From Phocoena phocoena (Eukaryota > Chordata > Mammalia > Artiodactyla > Phocoenidae): DNA of 64,000 bases. Numbering within the stretch: the first letter of the stretch is position 1; each line of letters begins with the position of its first letter. Shown piece by piece: positions 10,900-22,126 of the stretch. Below the pieces are notes generated by a model that had not been told where the DNA came from, did no database searches, and saw only the letters and a list, made by a program, of their open reading frames with translations. The stretch lies in contig NC_089234.1 of assembly GCF_963924675.1 (NCBI RefSeq), positions 23,093,668 to 23,157,667 on the forward strand, given 5' to 3'. The translations under genes were made by a program, and so were the position numbers.

Positions 10900-12165
10900 G
10901 TTGGTATGAACAGTATTTTTTTTTTGTTTTTTTGGGTTTTCTTTGGTAAACATGTGTATTCTTATTTGTTGGGTGTATATTTAGGAATGGGATTTTTGGG
11001 TGAAAGTTTATGCCTGTGATCAACTTTTCTAGATCTTGACAAGTAATTTTCAAAAGTCATCATACAGATTTATTCTCCCTCAAAAGAGTATGATACTCCC
11101 AGTTGCTTTGTGTCTTCACTAATGCTTGGTATTGCCTGATTGCGTTTTACTGGTTCGGACAGGTATGCAGTTCTAGTGCAATGTGGTTCTAATATGCATT
11201 TACCTGATCATTGGTGAATTTGAGAAATTTTTCAGTGTATTTTGGTCATTTGAATATCCTTTTTTTGTGAAACGTCTGTCTATTTGAGCTGTTTGCTCAT
11301 TTTTATTGATCTCTTTCCCCCTATCTTGTTGATTTGTGCAGTGCTTTGTATATTTTGGCAAATCTTTTGCTGCATCAATCCCATTCTATGACTTACCATG
11401 GTATATTTTGATTAACAAAATTTCTTATTTAAACTAATGCCATTTTTCATTCTATTACCTCGTGGTTAATGCATGAAATCTCTGCTTATCCACAATGGCA
11501 TGAAAATATTTTGGTATTCTGTAAAGCTTTTATTGATTTACCTTTGATATATAGATCTACAATCTACCTAGAATCAATTTTTTATAAAGGGTTGGAGGTA
11601 GGGAGTCAGGAATCATTTTTTACCCTATCTAGATATTTGATTGAGCCAGCATTATTTATTGAAAAGACCATCCCTTTCCCCACAACCCAGCAGTATCACT
11701 TTGTCATAAACTAGGTGGGTCTGTCTGAGAAATGTCTATTTTGTTACACTGGTTTATTTCTTCATCCTCAGACCAATAACACACTGTCTTAATTATTATA
11801 GCTTTATAATAAGCCTGGATATTTGGTGGTATAACACTCAGGCTTTACTGTTTTTCTTGAAGATTGTCTTGGCCATTCTTGGGCTTTGTGCTTCCATATA
11901 AATATTAGAATCAGTTTGCCAATTTCCAACAAAAGTAACAGCCAAAAAAAACCACTTAAGATATTTGATTGGAATTCTTTTAAACCTATAGATCAATTTA
12001 GTAAGAACTGATGTTTTTATAATATTAAATTTTCAATCCATAACATGATATATCCCTCCCTTTATTTAGGTCTCGCTAATTTCTAAGAGTAATATAATTT
12101 TGGTGCAGAGGTCTTGCACATATTTAATTAGATTTATCTCTAGGTATTTGGTGGTTTTAAAACTA
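10900..12165 (-). mobile_element. Ancient LINE-1 relic, minus strand, second half
   Basis: Continues the complement of old L1 ORF2 after the nested insertion: 'GGGTGTATATTTAGGAATGG', 'TTGGTATTGCCTGATTGC', 'CTTGTTGATTTGTGCAGTGC', 'GATTGTCTTGGCCATTCTTG', 'GGTATTTGGTGGTTTTAAAA'. Roughly 1.3 kb of degraded ORF2 without a surviving frame. Confidence 0.82.
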
Positions 12166-12305
12166 CCGTGATGGGTTCAGTTTTAATCAAAGAAATAATG
12201 AACTAGAACCCATATCTTATGAAGAGAACACTGGCAAACAAAATCAAACAGAAATCCACCTATTCACTAACATTCTGAATATCCAATACGGCAAGTTGAA
12301 TATGG

Positions 12306-12513
12306 TACCTCAAAAAACTAAAAATAGAGTTACAGTGTGATCTAGCAATCCCACTCCTAGACATATATCAGGAAAAGACAAAAATTCTAATTCAAAAATA
12401 TACATACATCCCAATGTTCATAGCAGCAATATTTATAATTGCTACGATGTGGAAGGAAACTAAATGCCTATCAACAGAGGAATGGATAAAGAAGGTGTGG
12501 TGTGTAAGTATAT

Positions 12514-12554
<41 letters not shown>

Positions 12555-13023
12555 GCACATACTGGAATATTACTCAGCCATAAAAAAGAATGAAATGATG
12601 CCATTTGTAGCAACATGGATGGACCTAGAGATTATCATACTAAGATAACAGAGAAAGACAAATATCAAATGATATCACTTATATGTGGAAACTTAAAAAA
12701 GTGATACAAATAAACTTATTTACAAAACAGAAACAGACTCACAGAAATAGAAAACAAACTTATGGTTACCAAAGGGGAAAGGCGGGGAGGGATAAATTAG
12801 GAGTTTGGGATTAACAGCTACACACCACTATATATATAAAATAAACAACAAGGACCTACTGTATAGCACACGGAACTATATTTAATATCTTGTAATAACC
12901 TATAATAGAAAAGAATATAAAGTTATATACATATATATGTATATATATAAAACTGAATCGCTTTGCTATACACCTGAAACTAACATAACATTGTAAACAA
13001 CTATACTTCAATTTAAAAAAAAA
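12306..13023 (+). mobile_element. 5'-truncated LINE-1 with TSD
   Basis: Contains the end of ORF2 (from 'AATAGAGTTACAGTGTGATC'), a CA microsatellite (12510-12554), a 3'UTR and a terminal (A)11. TSD AAGTTGAATATGG (12293-12305) and AAGTTGAACATGG (13024-13036). Stop codons and indels abolish coding. Confidence 0.92.
12510..12554. repeat. (TA)n(CA)n microsatellite
   Basis: TATTATATATATA followed by about 18 CA units, inside the L1 at 12306-13023. Confidence 0.97.
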
Positions 13024-13054
13024 AAGTTGAACATGGAAGTAGTACTGAGATCCT

Positions 13055-13259
13055 GAAATTAGGCTGCCAGAATTTAAATCTTAACTCTACCATTAATAAA
13101 TGTGTAACACTGGCTATTTTATTAATATGTTTACACATCTGTTTCCTCATCTGTGAAATGGGGGTTATAATAATATATACCTCATTCTGCCCTGAGAAGC
13201 TTATAAATAGTGCATGTAAAACACCTAACACAGATCCTGGCATATAAGTGCTGAATAGA
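13055..13259 (+). repeat. MIR SINE
   Basis: Good MIR match: 'GTTTCCTCATCTGTGAAATG' core, then ATAATATATACCTCAT, and the tail 'CATATAAGTGCTGAATAGAT'. Plus orientation. Confidence 0.85.
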
Positions 13260-13282
13260 TGCTGCTGCTGCTGCTGCTGCTG
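13260..13282. repeat. (TGC)n trinucleotide repeat
   Basis: About 7.6 perfect TGC/CTG units directly at the 3' end of the MIR. Confidence 0.97.
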
Positions 13283-13759
13283 GTAGCAGTGGTGATGATA
13301 ATGATTGTGATGTTAGTCATGATCACGATCATATGCTTGTGAGTCTCGCAGGATATTTTCCCCTCCAAAGGTCAGTAGTCTTGTTCAGAACTCATCACAC
13401 ATGTTCAAAGTCACTGGTGTTATCTGCACCTGCTATATTCATACCTGAAGTATGAATACGTAGGATGTGAAGATGAAAGCAAGTCCCCCTAAAACCAAGT
13501 TGTTCTGTTGAGTTTATGATTAACCTCTCTATCCAAAACTTTACTGCCTTTCTTTTCCTGAACGTGTTCCCCTCAAGATTGAGGAATATCAATGAAAGGT
13601 GGGGTGGGAGGGGATTGAAACCGTATACCAGCCCCTCTGCCTTGTCCTTTGAAGTAAAAGGCTTTTGCTTTAGCCTCCCAAACCTCCCTTGAGTCTCAAA
13701 AGGCTGGCTCAAGAGTTAATGACTAGGAAATGTGAAGATGTAGAAACAAAGAATAGCAG
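13283..13759. other. Unique intergenic DNA
   Basis: No repeat or exon recognised. A 105-codon minus frame (13395-13712) has no recognisable domain. Confidence 0.45.
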
Positions 13760-14217
13760 TTGAGCTGGGAAACTGGTAACAATTTAGACTATAAATCCAC
13801 TACATAGCAGAATCACCGAACTCCCACTTCCCTGAAAGACACAGATAAAGGCCTGACACACATTCCTAAGTGGATGTTACAAGATGCAGACCCCCACCAG
13901 GTGAAAACACTGACCACAAGCACATAGACCCTAGACGGGTTGAAACCAGAGGTTGAAGATGATTGAAACTTCACTTTGATGTGAACCAATCCAAGAACTG
14001 TGCACGAGCTGATCACACACCATGCAGCGCCTCCCTCACACTGCCTTTAAAACCCCTTCCCTGAAAGACAGCAAGGAATTCAGGTGTTGAGAATGAGCTG
14101 CCCATTCTCCTTGCTTGGCGCCCTGCAATAAATACTGTACTTTCCTTCACCACAACTAGTATCAGTAGATTGGCTTTACTGCAGCAGGCAAGCAGACCCA
14201 AGTTTGGTTCAGTAACA
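13760..14217 (+). mobile_element. Solo LTR, class I endogenous retrovirus type
   Basis: The 3' half is LTR-like: a CTTTAAAACCCC box near 14045, a GCAATAAATACTG polyadenylation signal near 14126, 'TTGGCTTTACTGCAGCAGG', and the terminus 'AAGTTTGGTTCAGTAACA' with a CA end at 14217. The left boundary is approximate; a TG start with a matching duplication was not found. No internal retroviral sequence adjoins it. Confidence 0.6.
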
Positions 14218-15019
14218 CAGATATGCATGTGAATTTTCTCTGGCACATCTCACTTGGGAGACTGGCAATTCACCAAACCCCTCCTTGACAGCCATGTTAA
14301 TTATATCACTGTATTGATGCATTCCAACCAAATGACATAATTTATGAAGAATATCTTTATATAGTTACTCCAAAAAGTGCCAGGACTGATTTAGATTAGA
14401 AATCCTGTTCCTTTACCTCTTAGGTGTCTTAACTTAAATCTCTTCACTTTCCGTTCCCTTGAAGTGAATTGAAATCATCTTGGAAAGTTGGAATGTTTTG
14501 GAATTATCTTGGAAGGGGTAAGTAAATAGGTATTTCCACGTTATTTTCTTTTTTGTCTGTGTTCTTTTCTTTTTTTTTGTTTGTGTTCTTTTTTTTTCCT
14601 TTTTGCACAAAGCTATTTCCCTGGATGCATAATCTCTTGTAGATTACCAACTGTTTAAAAAAAAATTTGACAGAGACTGAAAGACTGACTATACTTGTGT
14701 TCCTGGAATATCCTCTTAAGTATCTCTTCGGTTTCAACCCAGCTTTCATGTGCAACTCAATACAGAATAAAGCAGAAGCCCCTGTACCTCGTGCTTTTGG
14801 TCCTTCTGCTTCCCTCCTCAAAAACTTGACTGCCCCCCACCCCCACACACTCCGTCTGGCAAAGAACTACCTGAGAATCACAAGCCCTGCCTCATCTTTA
14901 AAGTTCTTCCTGAACAGATGTGTTTTTTTCTCTTCTAAAATTTTTTGCTGTATGATTATGCTTATATAAGCTTTTGCTATGTTGTTATAAAACAATAATA
15001 ATAGCAATAATATTAAGTA
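14218..15019. other. Unique DNA; holds one copy of a 53-bp direct repeat
   Basis: No gene recognised. T/A-rich 14550-14600. Includes the left copy of the duplication listed at 14406. Confidence 0.5.
14406..14458. repeat. 53-bp dispersed direct repeat, left copy
   Basis: TGTTCCTTTACCTCTTAGG... through ...CTTTCCGTTCCC recurs at 15400-15452 with two mismatches (A/C and G/A). There is no poly(A) and it is not a known transposon. Flanks of the two copies are unrelated. Confidence 0.95.
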
Positions 15020-15165
15020 AAAAAATGTTGATTCTTTACCACATGGCAAGCACTATCTTAAGTACTTTACAGGTAATATCTCATCCAGTCCTTTCCACAA
15101 GATCACAAGACTGACACCCTTATCTTCCTTTCACCTATGATTAAATAGAGGCACAAAAGCATGGG
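15020..15165 (-). repeat. MIR relic, minus strand
   Basis: GGCAAGCACTATCTTAAGTA, CTTTACAGGTAATATCTCAT and AAATAGAGGCACAAAAGC follow the reversed MIR consensus. Confidence 0.65.
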
Positions 15166-15399
15166 TAGTGTTCAGTGGAAACAAGTATCATTTTCAGGAT
15201 GTAGCTTAAAGAAAGTGTGTTGCTCTCAAATTCTGTCTTCCCACTTCTTCATTGGTGTGTCAAGGGGAGTAGGGGGAAACAAGAGGGAAAGTCCCTTCAA
15301 AAATAAAGTTATTCTTGAACAGATTGGTAGGTGTGTGTCTCTGGGAGCATGTCTGCCTGGCATGCACAGGCTCAGCCTATACATCTTCTTTATTGCATT

Positions 15400-15452
15400 T
15401 GTTCCTTTCCCTCTTAGGTGTCTTAACTTAAATCTCTTCACTTTCCATTCCC
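15400..15452. repeat. 53-bp dispersed direct repeat, right copy
   Basis: Second copy of the 14406-14458 sequence, 994 bp downstream, same orientation, 51 of 53 positions identical. Confidence 0.95.
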
Positions 15453-15589
15453 ACAGACTCTACATGCAGAAGAGTCAGTTTGTGTACCTTTTCAATGACT
15501 GTACTATTCACAAAATGTGATAGACGTCTTTTGGGATTTCTGTCTGGCCAAAGATCCCTAGTTTGAGAAGTTCCTTTCCACATAAGTAC

Positions 15590-15960
15590 CCTTTTTGCCA
15601 TGTTTGCACTCTCTGCATGGCCTTTGTCCTGGCCACGGACAAACAAATCAGGAACAGGAACTGACCCAATACAGGCCAATGTGATTTAGCCAAAGTATTT
15701 AGAAGCAGGATTCAGAGGTTCTGGTCAACTGTCTGGAAAGGAAGTGACTTCAGGGGCCAGGAGCCTTTAAAAACCTCCAGAGCATACGCCACATGGTCAG
15801 AGGTACTGAGCCAGAAATGAATCGGGTCATCCTCTTTCCTCCCTCTTCCAGGAATAAGAGAATGTCTTACTGCTTTCACTCATGGATGTCAACGAGTTAA
15901 AATTATGACCGACAAATGAAATTTGATTGGTACTTCAGGACTGTAAAGCGCACGGACAAA
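15590..15960 (+). mobile_element. Possible MaLR-type LTR relic
   Basis: The order 'GGCCAATGTGAT', 'GGAAGTGACTTC', 'CTTTAAAAACCTCC', CTCTTTCCTCCC is that of MLT1-like LTRs of ERVL-MaLR elements. Strongly diverged and assigned from memory. The 155-bp segment duplicated at 18.9 kb lies within it. Confidence 0.4.
15728..15882 (+). repeat. 155-bp inverted duplication, left arm
   Basis: Starts ACTGTCTGGAAAGGAAGTG and ends CTGCTTTCACTCA. Its reverse complement appears at 18855-19009 with only three mismatches. Flanks beyond both ends are unrelated. The repeat-like context continues on both sides of this arm, so this is probably the donor. Confidence 0.97.
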
Positions 15961-16384
15961 ACAGTTACTGCTCTGTAGGCGTCAGCACCATTCGAACGAA
16001 ATACAGAAAGAAAGATTTCTGGACTGATAAATATCTCGAAAGTCAATAATGAACGGCAATAAAATAAATTTCAATGTGTGTAAAAAAGTTTAAAAACAAG
16101 CGGGAGGAGGACTACTCAGATTCACAATTCTCAAAATAAAAATAAACAATAGGGTCCACAGAGAATCTCAGGAAGAGAGGCTGAAATAAATTAAGACTTT
16201 GTGGAGTAAAAAGAGAGTAACCATGAAGTTTCTCAATGCAAACAAGAAAACAGATGGTGCATATTTACACAGATATATAGTGCATTGACTGATGACTAAA
16301 TGGCAGTATTGTGTGAAATAAACATGTTTAAATACACTACCTTATTAATTCTCACAATATAAAGTGTGCTATAGATCACAGTGT
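15961..16384. other. Unique DNA
   Basis: No feature recognised. Confidence 0.45.
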
Positions 16385-16540
16385 GATCCCCATCTCGAGA
16401 CAGAATGTTAGAGATGCACATTTTTGGCCCCCTACCCTGGTATTTCTGAATCAGAAACCCAGCAATTGCCTGGTGCACTGACCCAAGCTCTCCAGGGGAT
16501 TCCCACGCATGCTGAAGTGTGAGTATCACTGCCTTGCATC
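16385..16540. mobile_element. MER5-like hAT DNA transposon relic
   Basis: 'TATTTCTGAATCAGAAACCC', a GGCCCCCTACCC block and 'GAGTATCACTGCC' are in the order expected for MER5/MER20-type non-autonomous Charlie elements. Short and degraded; subfamily unclear. Confidence 0.55.
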
Positions 16541-17574
16541 CATCCTAAAAACAGGAAATCTAAAGTAGAGGAAAGTTATATAACATACCCCAAAGTTGCC
16601 CACTTTGCATGTGGTGCCTAGAACATTTTGACTCAGGTCTTGCTTCCACTAAAACCCATGCTCTGAATCAATGTAATCTGTAAATTATACAACCATTACA
16701 CACTCTTATCCTTCTCTGATACAGGGCAGTGTTCTTTCATACTTCCGGCTTTCGTGGAGATTTGGTTCAAATAGAGTATTAGGATGGAAACTGCATTATC
16801 CCAGCAGGAGGGGAGGGGAAGGGAACAAGGGAAAGAAGGTAATAAAGACTTCCTATGGGCCACAGAAAGAGACAGCTGCAGAATCCATTCGCCTCCACGT
16901 AAACAGCTCCTCAAGAGGGAGGCAATTAGCAAGGCAGTTGGGGTGAAAACCCTGAAAAATGCCCAGTCTTTCCCTGCCAGGTTTATGAACCACTTTGGCA
17001 GGCTAACAGCAGTGCATTATATGTAACTGCCAGTTTACTCTACCTTGTCTGCCTTTTATTTTCACAAGGAATCCTTGTTAGTTAGTGAAATTAGCAAAGA
17101 AACCCATTACAGCCTGGCTACAAAGACTGCACAGTATTTACTCCTGTAATAAGAAGTCTAATTTTGTTATAACATGGCAATCTTTGGCAAGCGCTGGCTG
17201 ATGGAATCCAAGTCTGGTAAAATTAGACTCTTTTGGTGCTGTTTATTATTATGGAGGGGGAGCTTGTGTGCCAAGTAAGCACTTATACAAAACAAAAAAA
17301 TTCTCTTTCACAGAAGCCTAAAAATGGGAAAAATGGGGAAACAGCCATGAGGCTAAGCCCACAGAAACAGCAAGAGGGTGGGCTTGTAATTAACGTGGGC
17401 TGAGACTCACTGCATTCACAGGCAGCGATGTGTCCTTAGCAAAGGCACGGAGCAGTTTGCCACCTGGCCCTATACCTCTCTTCCTGAGCCATAGGCAGGT
17501 GCCTGGTGCCATTAACAGGCCTGTCACCTCTCAGCATCCTTTGTGATTGGGGCAACAACCAACCCTCACTTAGC
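16541..17574. other. Repeat-free tract, candidate conserved noncoding DNA
   Basis: No interspersed repeat or exon is recognisable. The 16920-17540 part is dense in TAAT-core motifs (GGCAATTAGC near 16921, CTAATTTTG near 17159, TGTAATTAACG near 17386, GCCATTAACAG near 17508) and looks little decayed. That would fit a developmental enhancer, but conservation cannot be judged from one genome. Confidence 0.3.
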
Positions 17575-17690
17575 GATTCACAGAGTATCAGAGCTTAAAG
17601 GGACCTCAGGATTTATCTCCTACAATCCCCTCATTTTACAGGTAACTGACAGGTTATCAAAGACACAGCACCATCACTTTAAATCATGCC
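17575..17690. repeat. Ancient mammal-wide repeat fragment
   Basis: 'GAGCTTAAAGGGACCTCAGG', 'CCCCTCATTTTACAGGTAAC' follow a common ancient repeat pattern (AGAGCTGGAAGGGACCTTAGA type). I cannot name the family securely. Confidence 0.45.
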
Positions 17691-18147
17691 CCTTGGGTGT
17701 CTTTTCCCTTCCTTTCCCCATAGTTGCATCAATGAATGCTGTTTTACACATCACCATTTCTTCATAGCATGGTATTAGCAACAGCTACCTAGACCACATT
17801 AAAGTTGTACCTTAGACTCAGAATTCCTCATTTCATCAGCCTAAATTCCGCTGGCATTGATTGATTAGGATAGCAGTTGCTTCTTTCTTGATCTGAAAAA
17901 TGTTTTAAAATTCAAATTCCTAGTCTGACAAAAAAAAACAGCTGTATATCTCTGTCCTAAATTCTCCAGCTCTAGACCGAGGACAACTTATTTTTCTCCT
18001 CCTACCCACTCCTCTGGAGGCATTTACTACAAACTTGCTTGCCTTTATTTCTTAAAAATGTCTTTGGTGCTGGAAGAATTTAATACGTGTGCTGCCAAGC
18101 CTTCATTCTGATTACAAGAACAGGAGACTGATCCATTGTGACTGCAT
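17691..18147. other. Unique DNA
   Basis: No gene or repeat recognised. Confidence 0.45.
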
Positions 18148-18163
18148 CAAAAACTAACACTCC

Positions 18164-18378
18164 GGGCTTCTCTGGTGGTGCACTGGTTGAGAGTCCGTCT
18201 GCCGATGCAGGGGACACGGGTTCGTGGCCTGGTCCAGGAAGATCCCACATGCCGCAGAGTGGCTGGGCCCGTGAGCCATGGCCGCTGAGCCTGCGCATCT
18301 GGAGCCTGTGCTCCGCAACAGGAGAGGCCACAACAGTGAGAGACCCACTTACCGCAAAAAAAAAAAAAAAAAAAAAAA
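18164..18378 (+). mobile_element. CHR-type tRNA-derived SINE (copy 1)
   Basis: Full-length cetartiodactyl SINE: GGGCTTCTCTGGTGG start, A-box region TGGTGCACTGGTTGAG, B box GGGTTCGTGGCC, tRNA-unrelated GC-rich body, CCGC(A)n tail. A perfect 16-bp TSD CAAAAACTAACACTCC lies at 18148-18163 and 18379-18394. The B box has a CCC-to-GCC change relative to other copies here. Confidence 0.98.
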
Positions 18379-18394
18379 CAAAAACTAACACTCC

Positions 18395-18854
18395 AATTAA
18401 CCCTGAGATTCCAGAAGCTCTGAGAGGCAGCTTCATCTGATAAATTCCCACTAAAACACAAACTCCTCTTGTTAACGATGGGCATGGGCATTCTAAATAT
18501 TAACCAGAAATGACTAACTGCTGTCCCAACTAGAAAGAGCAAACATTATAAAACACCTAAAATATTAATTAAAGCCTAAATAGCAATAAAAAATCAGGTT
18601 ATCTCTTCTATCCCTTCTCACACATTCTTATCGTAGCATCCAGTCTTAAAAAGTCATAGTTATTAACATTTCATAGACCCTTATTTGGTCAAAATATACA
18701 GTAGATCCTTATGATTTTAGCATGACTAAATATTAGTCCACCATGTAAAATTTATATTGAAATTAGTAAGCCCAAATTATCTTAGATTTTAGCCATCAAC
18801 ATCAAGACGAAAGACTGACTCTTAATTTATGTGTATAATGAGGAATAAATGATG
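18395..18854. other. Unique DNA
   Basis: No gene or repeat recognised. Confidence 0.45.
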
Positions 18855-19009
18855 TGAGTAAAAGCAGTAAGACATTCTCTTATTCCTGGAAGAGGGAGGA
18901 AAGAGGATGACCCGATTCATTTCTGGCTCAGTACCTCTGACCATGTGGCGTATGCTCTGGAGGTTTTTAAAGGCTCCTGGCCCTGGAAGTCACTTCCTTT
19001 CCAGACAGT
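18855..19009 (-). repeat. 155-bp inverted duplication, right arm
   Basis: Reverse complement of 15728-15882, three mismatches (two adjacent in TTCAGGGG/TTCCAGGG, one in CTTTCACT/CTTTTACT). The MLT1-like context of the left arm is absent on both sides, so this is probably the inserted copy. No poly(A) and no clear target duplication. Confidence 0.97.
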
Positions 19010-20346
19010 ATCTGAGTTTTGCTTGTGAAAGCTTCTGTCCAGGTTATAGCAATTAGTAGCCATTACCTGTCATTAGTAGTCATTGTGTTTGGTTTCATAA
19101 GTAATTATTCATAGCATCTAAGTTGAGTCAATAGTTTAATTCATTAACACCTCTGATAAAGCACAGCTCAGTTTAAAAAAACAGTTTAGTTAACCTGATT
19201 CGTGGATTTGCTTGTTCTCATTCTCATGCTGTTGCTTCCATCCTCCGCAGCCTATGCTCTTAATTCTTTCCATCACTTTGACCTTCCCTACTGCCTTCTG
19301 TGGAACACCATGGCCTTCAATAAGAGTTTGGAGATAAAAGGGATATATTGATTTCCTAAATTCTATTCACATCCCTTGCATATTGTCAGGTCTGTGGACT
19401 CTGTGTAAGTGCTTATAATAGCACAGTCATTTGAAGAAAGGAACCTAAGTGTTGTATTTCAGAACAAGCTCTCAGCCATCTCTCGGAAGCAACAGTTCAG
19501 CATCTAAAGCCATTTAATGGAAAAGACATACAAAGGAACACGTTGTATTAGTTTCTGATGACTAATGTCCTTTTAACCCCTCCAACCCTACCTCACCGCA
19601 TGCACACATTACTATGCATACGTACTCCCACACACAGAGTAAAATAACTTAGAAAGATTAAAATGGTAACTTTTGTTATTCACACTGTTGAAATTATAGT
19701 TATTTATATTTCATATAGATTCCAGACATTCTATAAGAGATCATGACCCAAGAAGGATCTAAAACCTCTATTTAGAGAGATTCTGTAAACACTACAGAAT
19801 AGCTTCTTCACTTCTCTAATTTGGAAGGATTAAAGCAACTGTTCGTCAGAAAGATGAATGTAAGCCTTGATGCAAACAACTGATTCTGAAAAGAAGGACT
19901 CCTACTACATGAACCTTCCTGGACAAGATTAAGAAATCCACGATTTCTTTAAGGCTGGAAGAAATGCAACTGTGAATAAATAAGCATGCTGGTAATCCTT
20001 TATGAGATTCTGCTCTGATATAACCACAACAGAAAGCTATTTAAGAGAGCATAAAGTTTTAAAGTCATCGTGCTGTTCTATGTCCCACATCCTTGTTCTG
20101 CAACAGCAATGCTCTTTAACTGTTCATCCTGCAACCTGCACAGCAACGTATTCGTGTGTAAAGGTTAAAGCTGCATAATTACGGTAGAAACACATAAAAG
20201 CTACACAGCCTGGTGTGTTCAGCACATAATATTGGAGGGAGAAAGGGACAGTTTATATATATGGAGCAAGAGAGATAGAGATAGTGACAGAGACAAACAG
20301 AGACTCTGCATTGGATAGAATTGATTCCTGTAAAAAATAGAAGTTT
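19010..20346. other. Unique intergenic DNA
   Basis: No exon, RNA gene or confident repeat in about 1.3 kb. Confidence 0.5.
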
Positions 20347-20556
20347 GGGGTTTCCCTGGTGGCGCAGTGGTTGAGAGTCCACCTGCAGATGCAGGGGACA
20401 CGAGTTCGTGACCCGGTCCTGGAAGATCCCACATGCCGCGGAGCGGCCAGGCCCGTGAGCCATGGCCGCTGAGCCTGCGCGTCCGGAGCCTGTGCTCCGC
20501 AACGGGAGAGGCCACAACTGTGAGAGGCCCGCGTACCGCAAAAAAAAAAAAAAAAA
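20347..20556 (+). mobile_element. CHR-type SINE (copy 2)
   Basis: GGGGTTTCCCTGGTGGCGCAG start, B box GAGTTCGTGACCC, body and CCGC(A)n tail. The only TSD I can see is short (about AAGTTT), so flanks have diverged or the insertion was atypical. Confidence 0.96.
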
Positions 20557-21547
20557 GTTTATGGCTATGAATTTGATAATGGCATGAAACAACTAGGCAA
20601 ATCTGTACCTAGGACAGGAAGGAAGCTTTGCTTCCCAGCCATCCAAATACCATGCCTTTAAGGTCAACTTATGATAACATCTATGATACTTTTAACTCAC
20701 ACACATGTGTACGTTAATCGTAGGAAATAAAGACTGATGCCAGTGATCTCGCTTAGGATTTCCTTCTAGGAAAGGCACTCATTTAAGCACACAATAGGCA
20801 CAAAGTAAATGATGGTTGAATGAACTAAATTGTATCCGGGGAATAATTATGTTCAAGATGTATAGTTACATTGGTTTAAACTAAAAATATACATTTGGGG
20901 AGAGTTCCTTAGAACTTATTAAATCTTGTAAAAGAGGCACTGCCAATGAATTGCAAATTGGTCCTGAAAGATGTAAGTTTCCAGAAATGAAACATAGATT
21001 GGTCGGTGATTGAAAACCATTTGTAGAGTAGAAACTTCAATGGCTAGGATCACATTCTTACAAATAAATAGGAAATCAGTGCCTTGAGTATAACCTATGC
21101 CTTATAGCTGAAAGAAGACCTTGATGAGACGCTAGGCATTTATATTATGCATCCTTACAAAAGATTCTGTTTGCTTTTTAAAGTCTTTAATGGCACAACC
21201 TCAGATAATTTCTATAACCATGATTCCAGCAGCACCAATGTATTTCATGGAATAACTGACAGTTCTCTTTAGAGAAACTGGATGGTAACTCTCAATGCTT
21301 TGGCATGACGTTTATTGATTTCTTATAACTGGTCCAAGTTGAGAGAGAAAGGAAGAGTAAGAACCTATAACCTGAAGATATGTGTCAGGATTATAAGAGA
21401 CCTTACAAATTATTTAATATAAAATGCCTATATTATGTCTGACACCAAATGAACCCTCAATTAATGCCTAATTTTGTAAGTGAGGAAATCGATGCTCACA
21501 AAAGAATCAAGTCCAGGCCTAACCCCACTTCTTCTGGCTCATCATTC
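20557..21547. other. Mostly unique DNA; LINE2/MIR tail near 20765-20830
   Basis: 'CACAATAGGCACAAAGTAAA' followed by TGGTTGAATGAAC matches the shared MIR/L2 3' tail. Nothing else is recognised. Confidence 0.45.
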
Positions 21548-21561
21548 AAAACATATTTGCC

Positions 21562-21763
21562 GGGCTTCCCTGGTGGTGCAGTGGTTGAGAGTCCGCCTGC
21601 CGATGCAGGGGACACGGGTTCGTGCCCCGGTCCGCGAAGATCTCACATGCCGTGGAGCGTCTGGGCCTGTGAGCCATGGCCACTGAGCCTGCGCGTCTGG
21701 AGCCTGTGCTCCGCAACGGGAGAGGCCACGACAGTGAGAGACCCACGTACCGCAAAAAAAAAA
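21562..21763 (+). mobile_element. CHR-type SINE (copy 3)
   Basis: GGGCTTCCCTGGTGGTGCAG start, B box GGGTTCGTGCCCC, (A)n tail. Perfect 14-bp TSD AAAACATATTTGCC at 21548-21561 and 21764-21777. Confidence 0.98.
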
Positions 21764-21777
21764 AAAACATATTTGCC

Positions 21778-22126
21778 ATGTTAATTTCTGAACTGGAAAA
21801 TTACAGTCAGAGTCAGTAGTGCCCACAAGGTCTGGAGGCAAAATTCTCATGATTCTTGGTCACTGGGCCTGTTTGTCCACATCTCTGCTTATTCTTGCCT
21901 AACTTCTATTCCCTTTTCTACCTAACTTAAGCCAATGAAATTTACATCTGTGGGAGGTATCTCCTTGTAGAAGTTTTGTGCCACCTCTAAAACTAGAATT
22001 ATAGGGCTACCTATAGACAGAGACATCCTGGGCTTAGGAATACTTTTAGAATACTTGCTCATTTATAAAGCATTCACAAAGGTTTGAATGTACGGACTTA
22101 AATGAGGAAAGAATAATGTTGATGAA
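21778..22126. other. Unique DNA
   Basis: No gene or repeat recognised. Confidence 0.45.

Noticed and set aside
13260..13282. CTG repeat as an expansion-type gene repeat
   Set aside because: Only 7-8 units, in unique noncoding sequence at a MIR end; no reading frame or transcript context.
18164..18378. SINE head as a tRNA gene
   Set aside because: A and B boxes are present but the cloverleaf is degenerate, and the unit continues into a SINE body with poly(A) and TSD.
18138..18542. Frames of 100-131 codons on both strands
   Set aside because: They translate SINE copy 1. The same peptides (GAVVESPPADAGDTGS-like and reverse) recur at every CHR SINE of the window.
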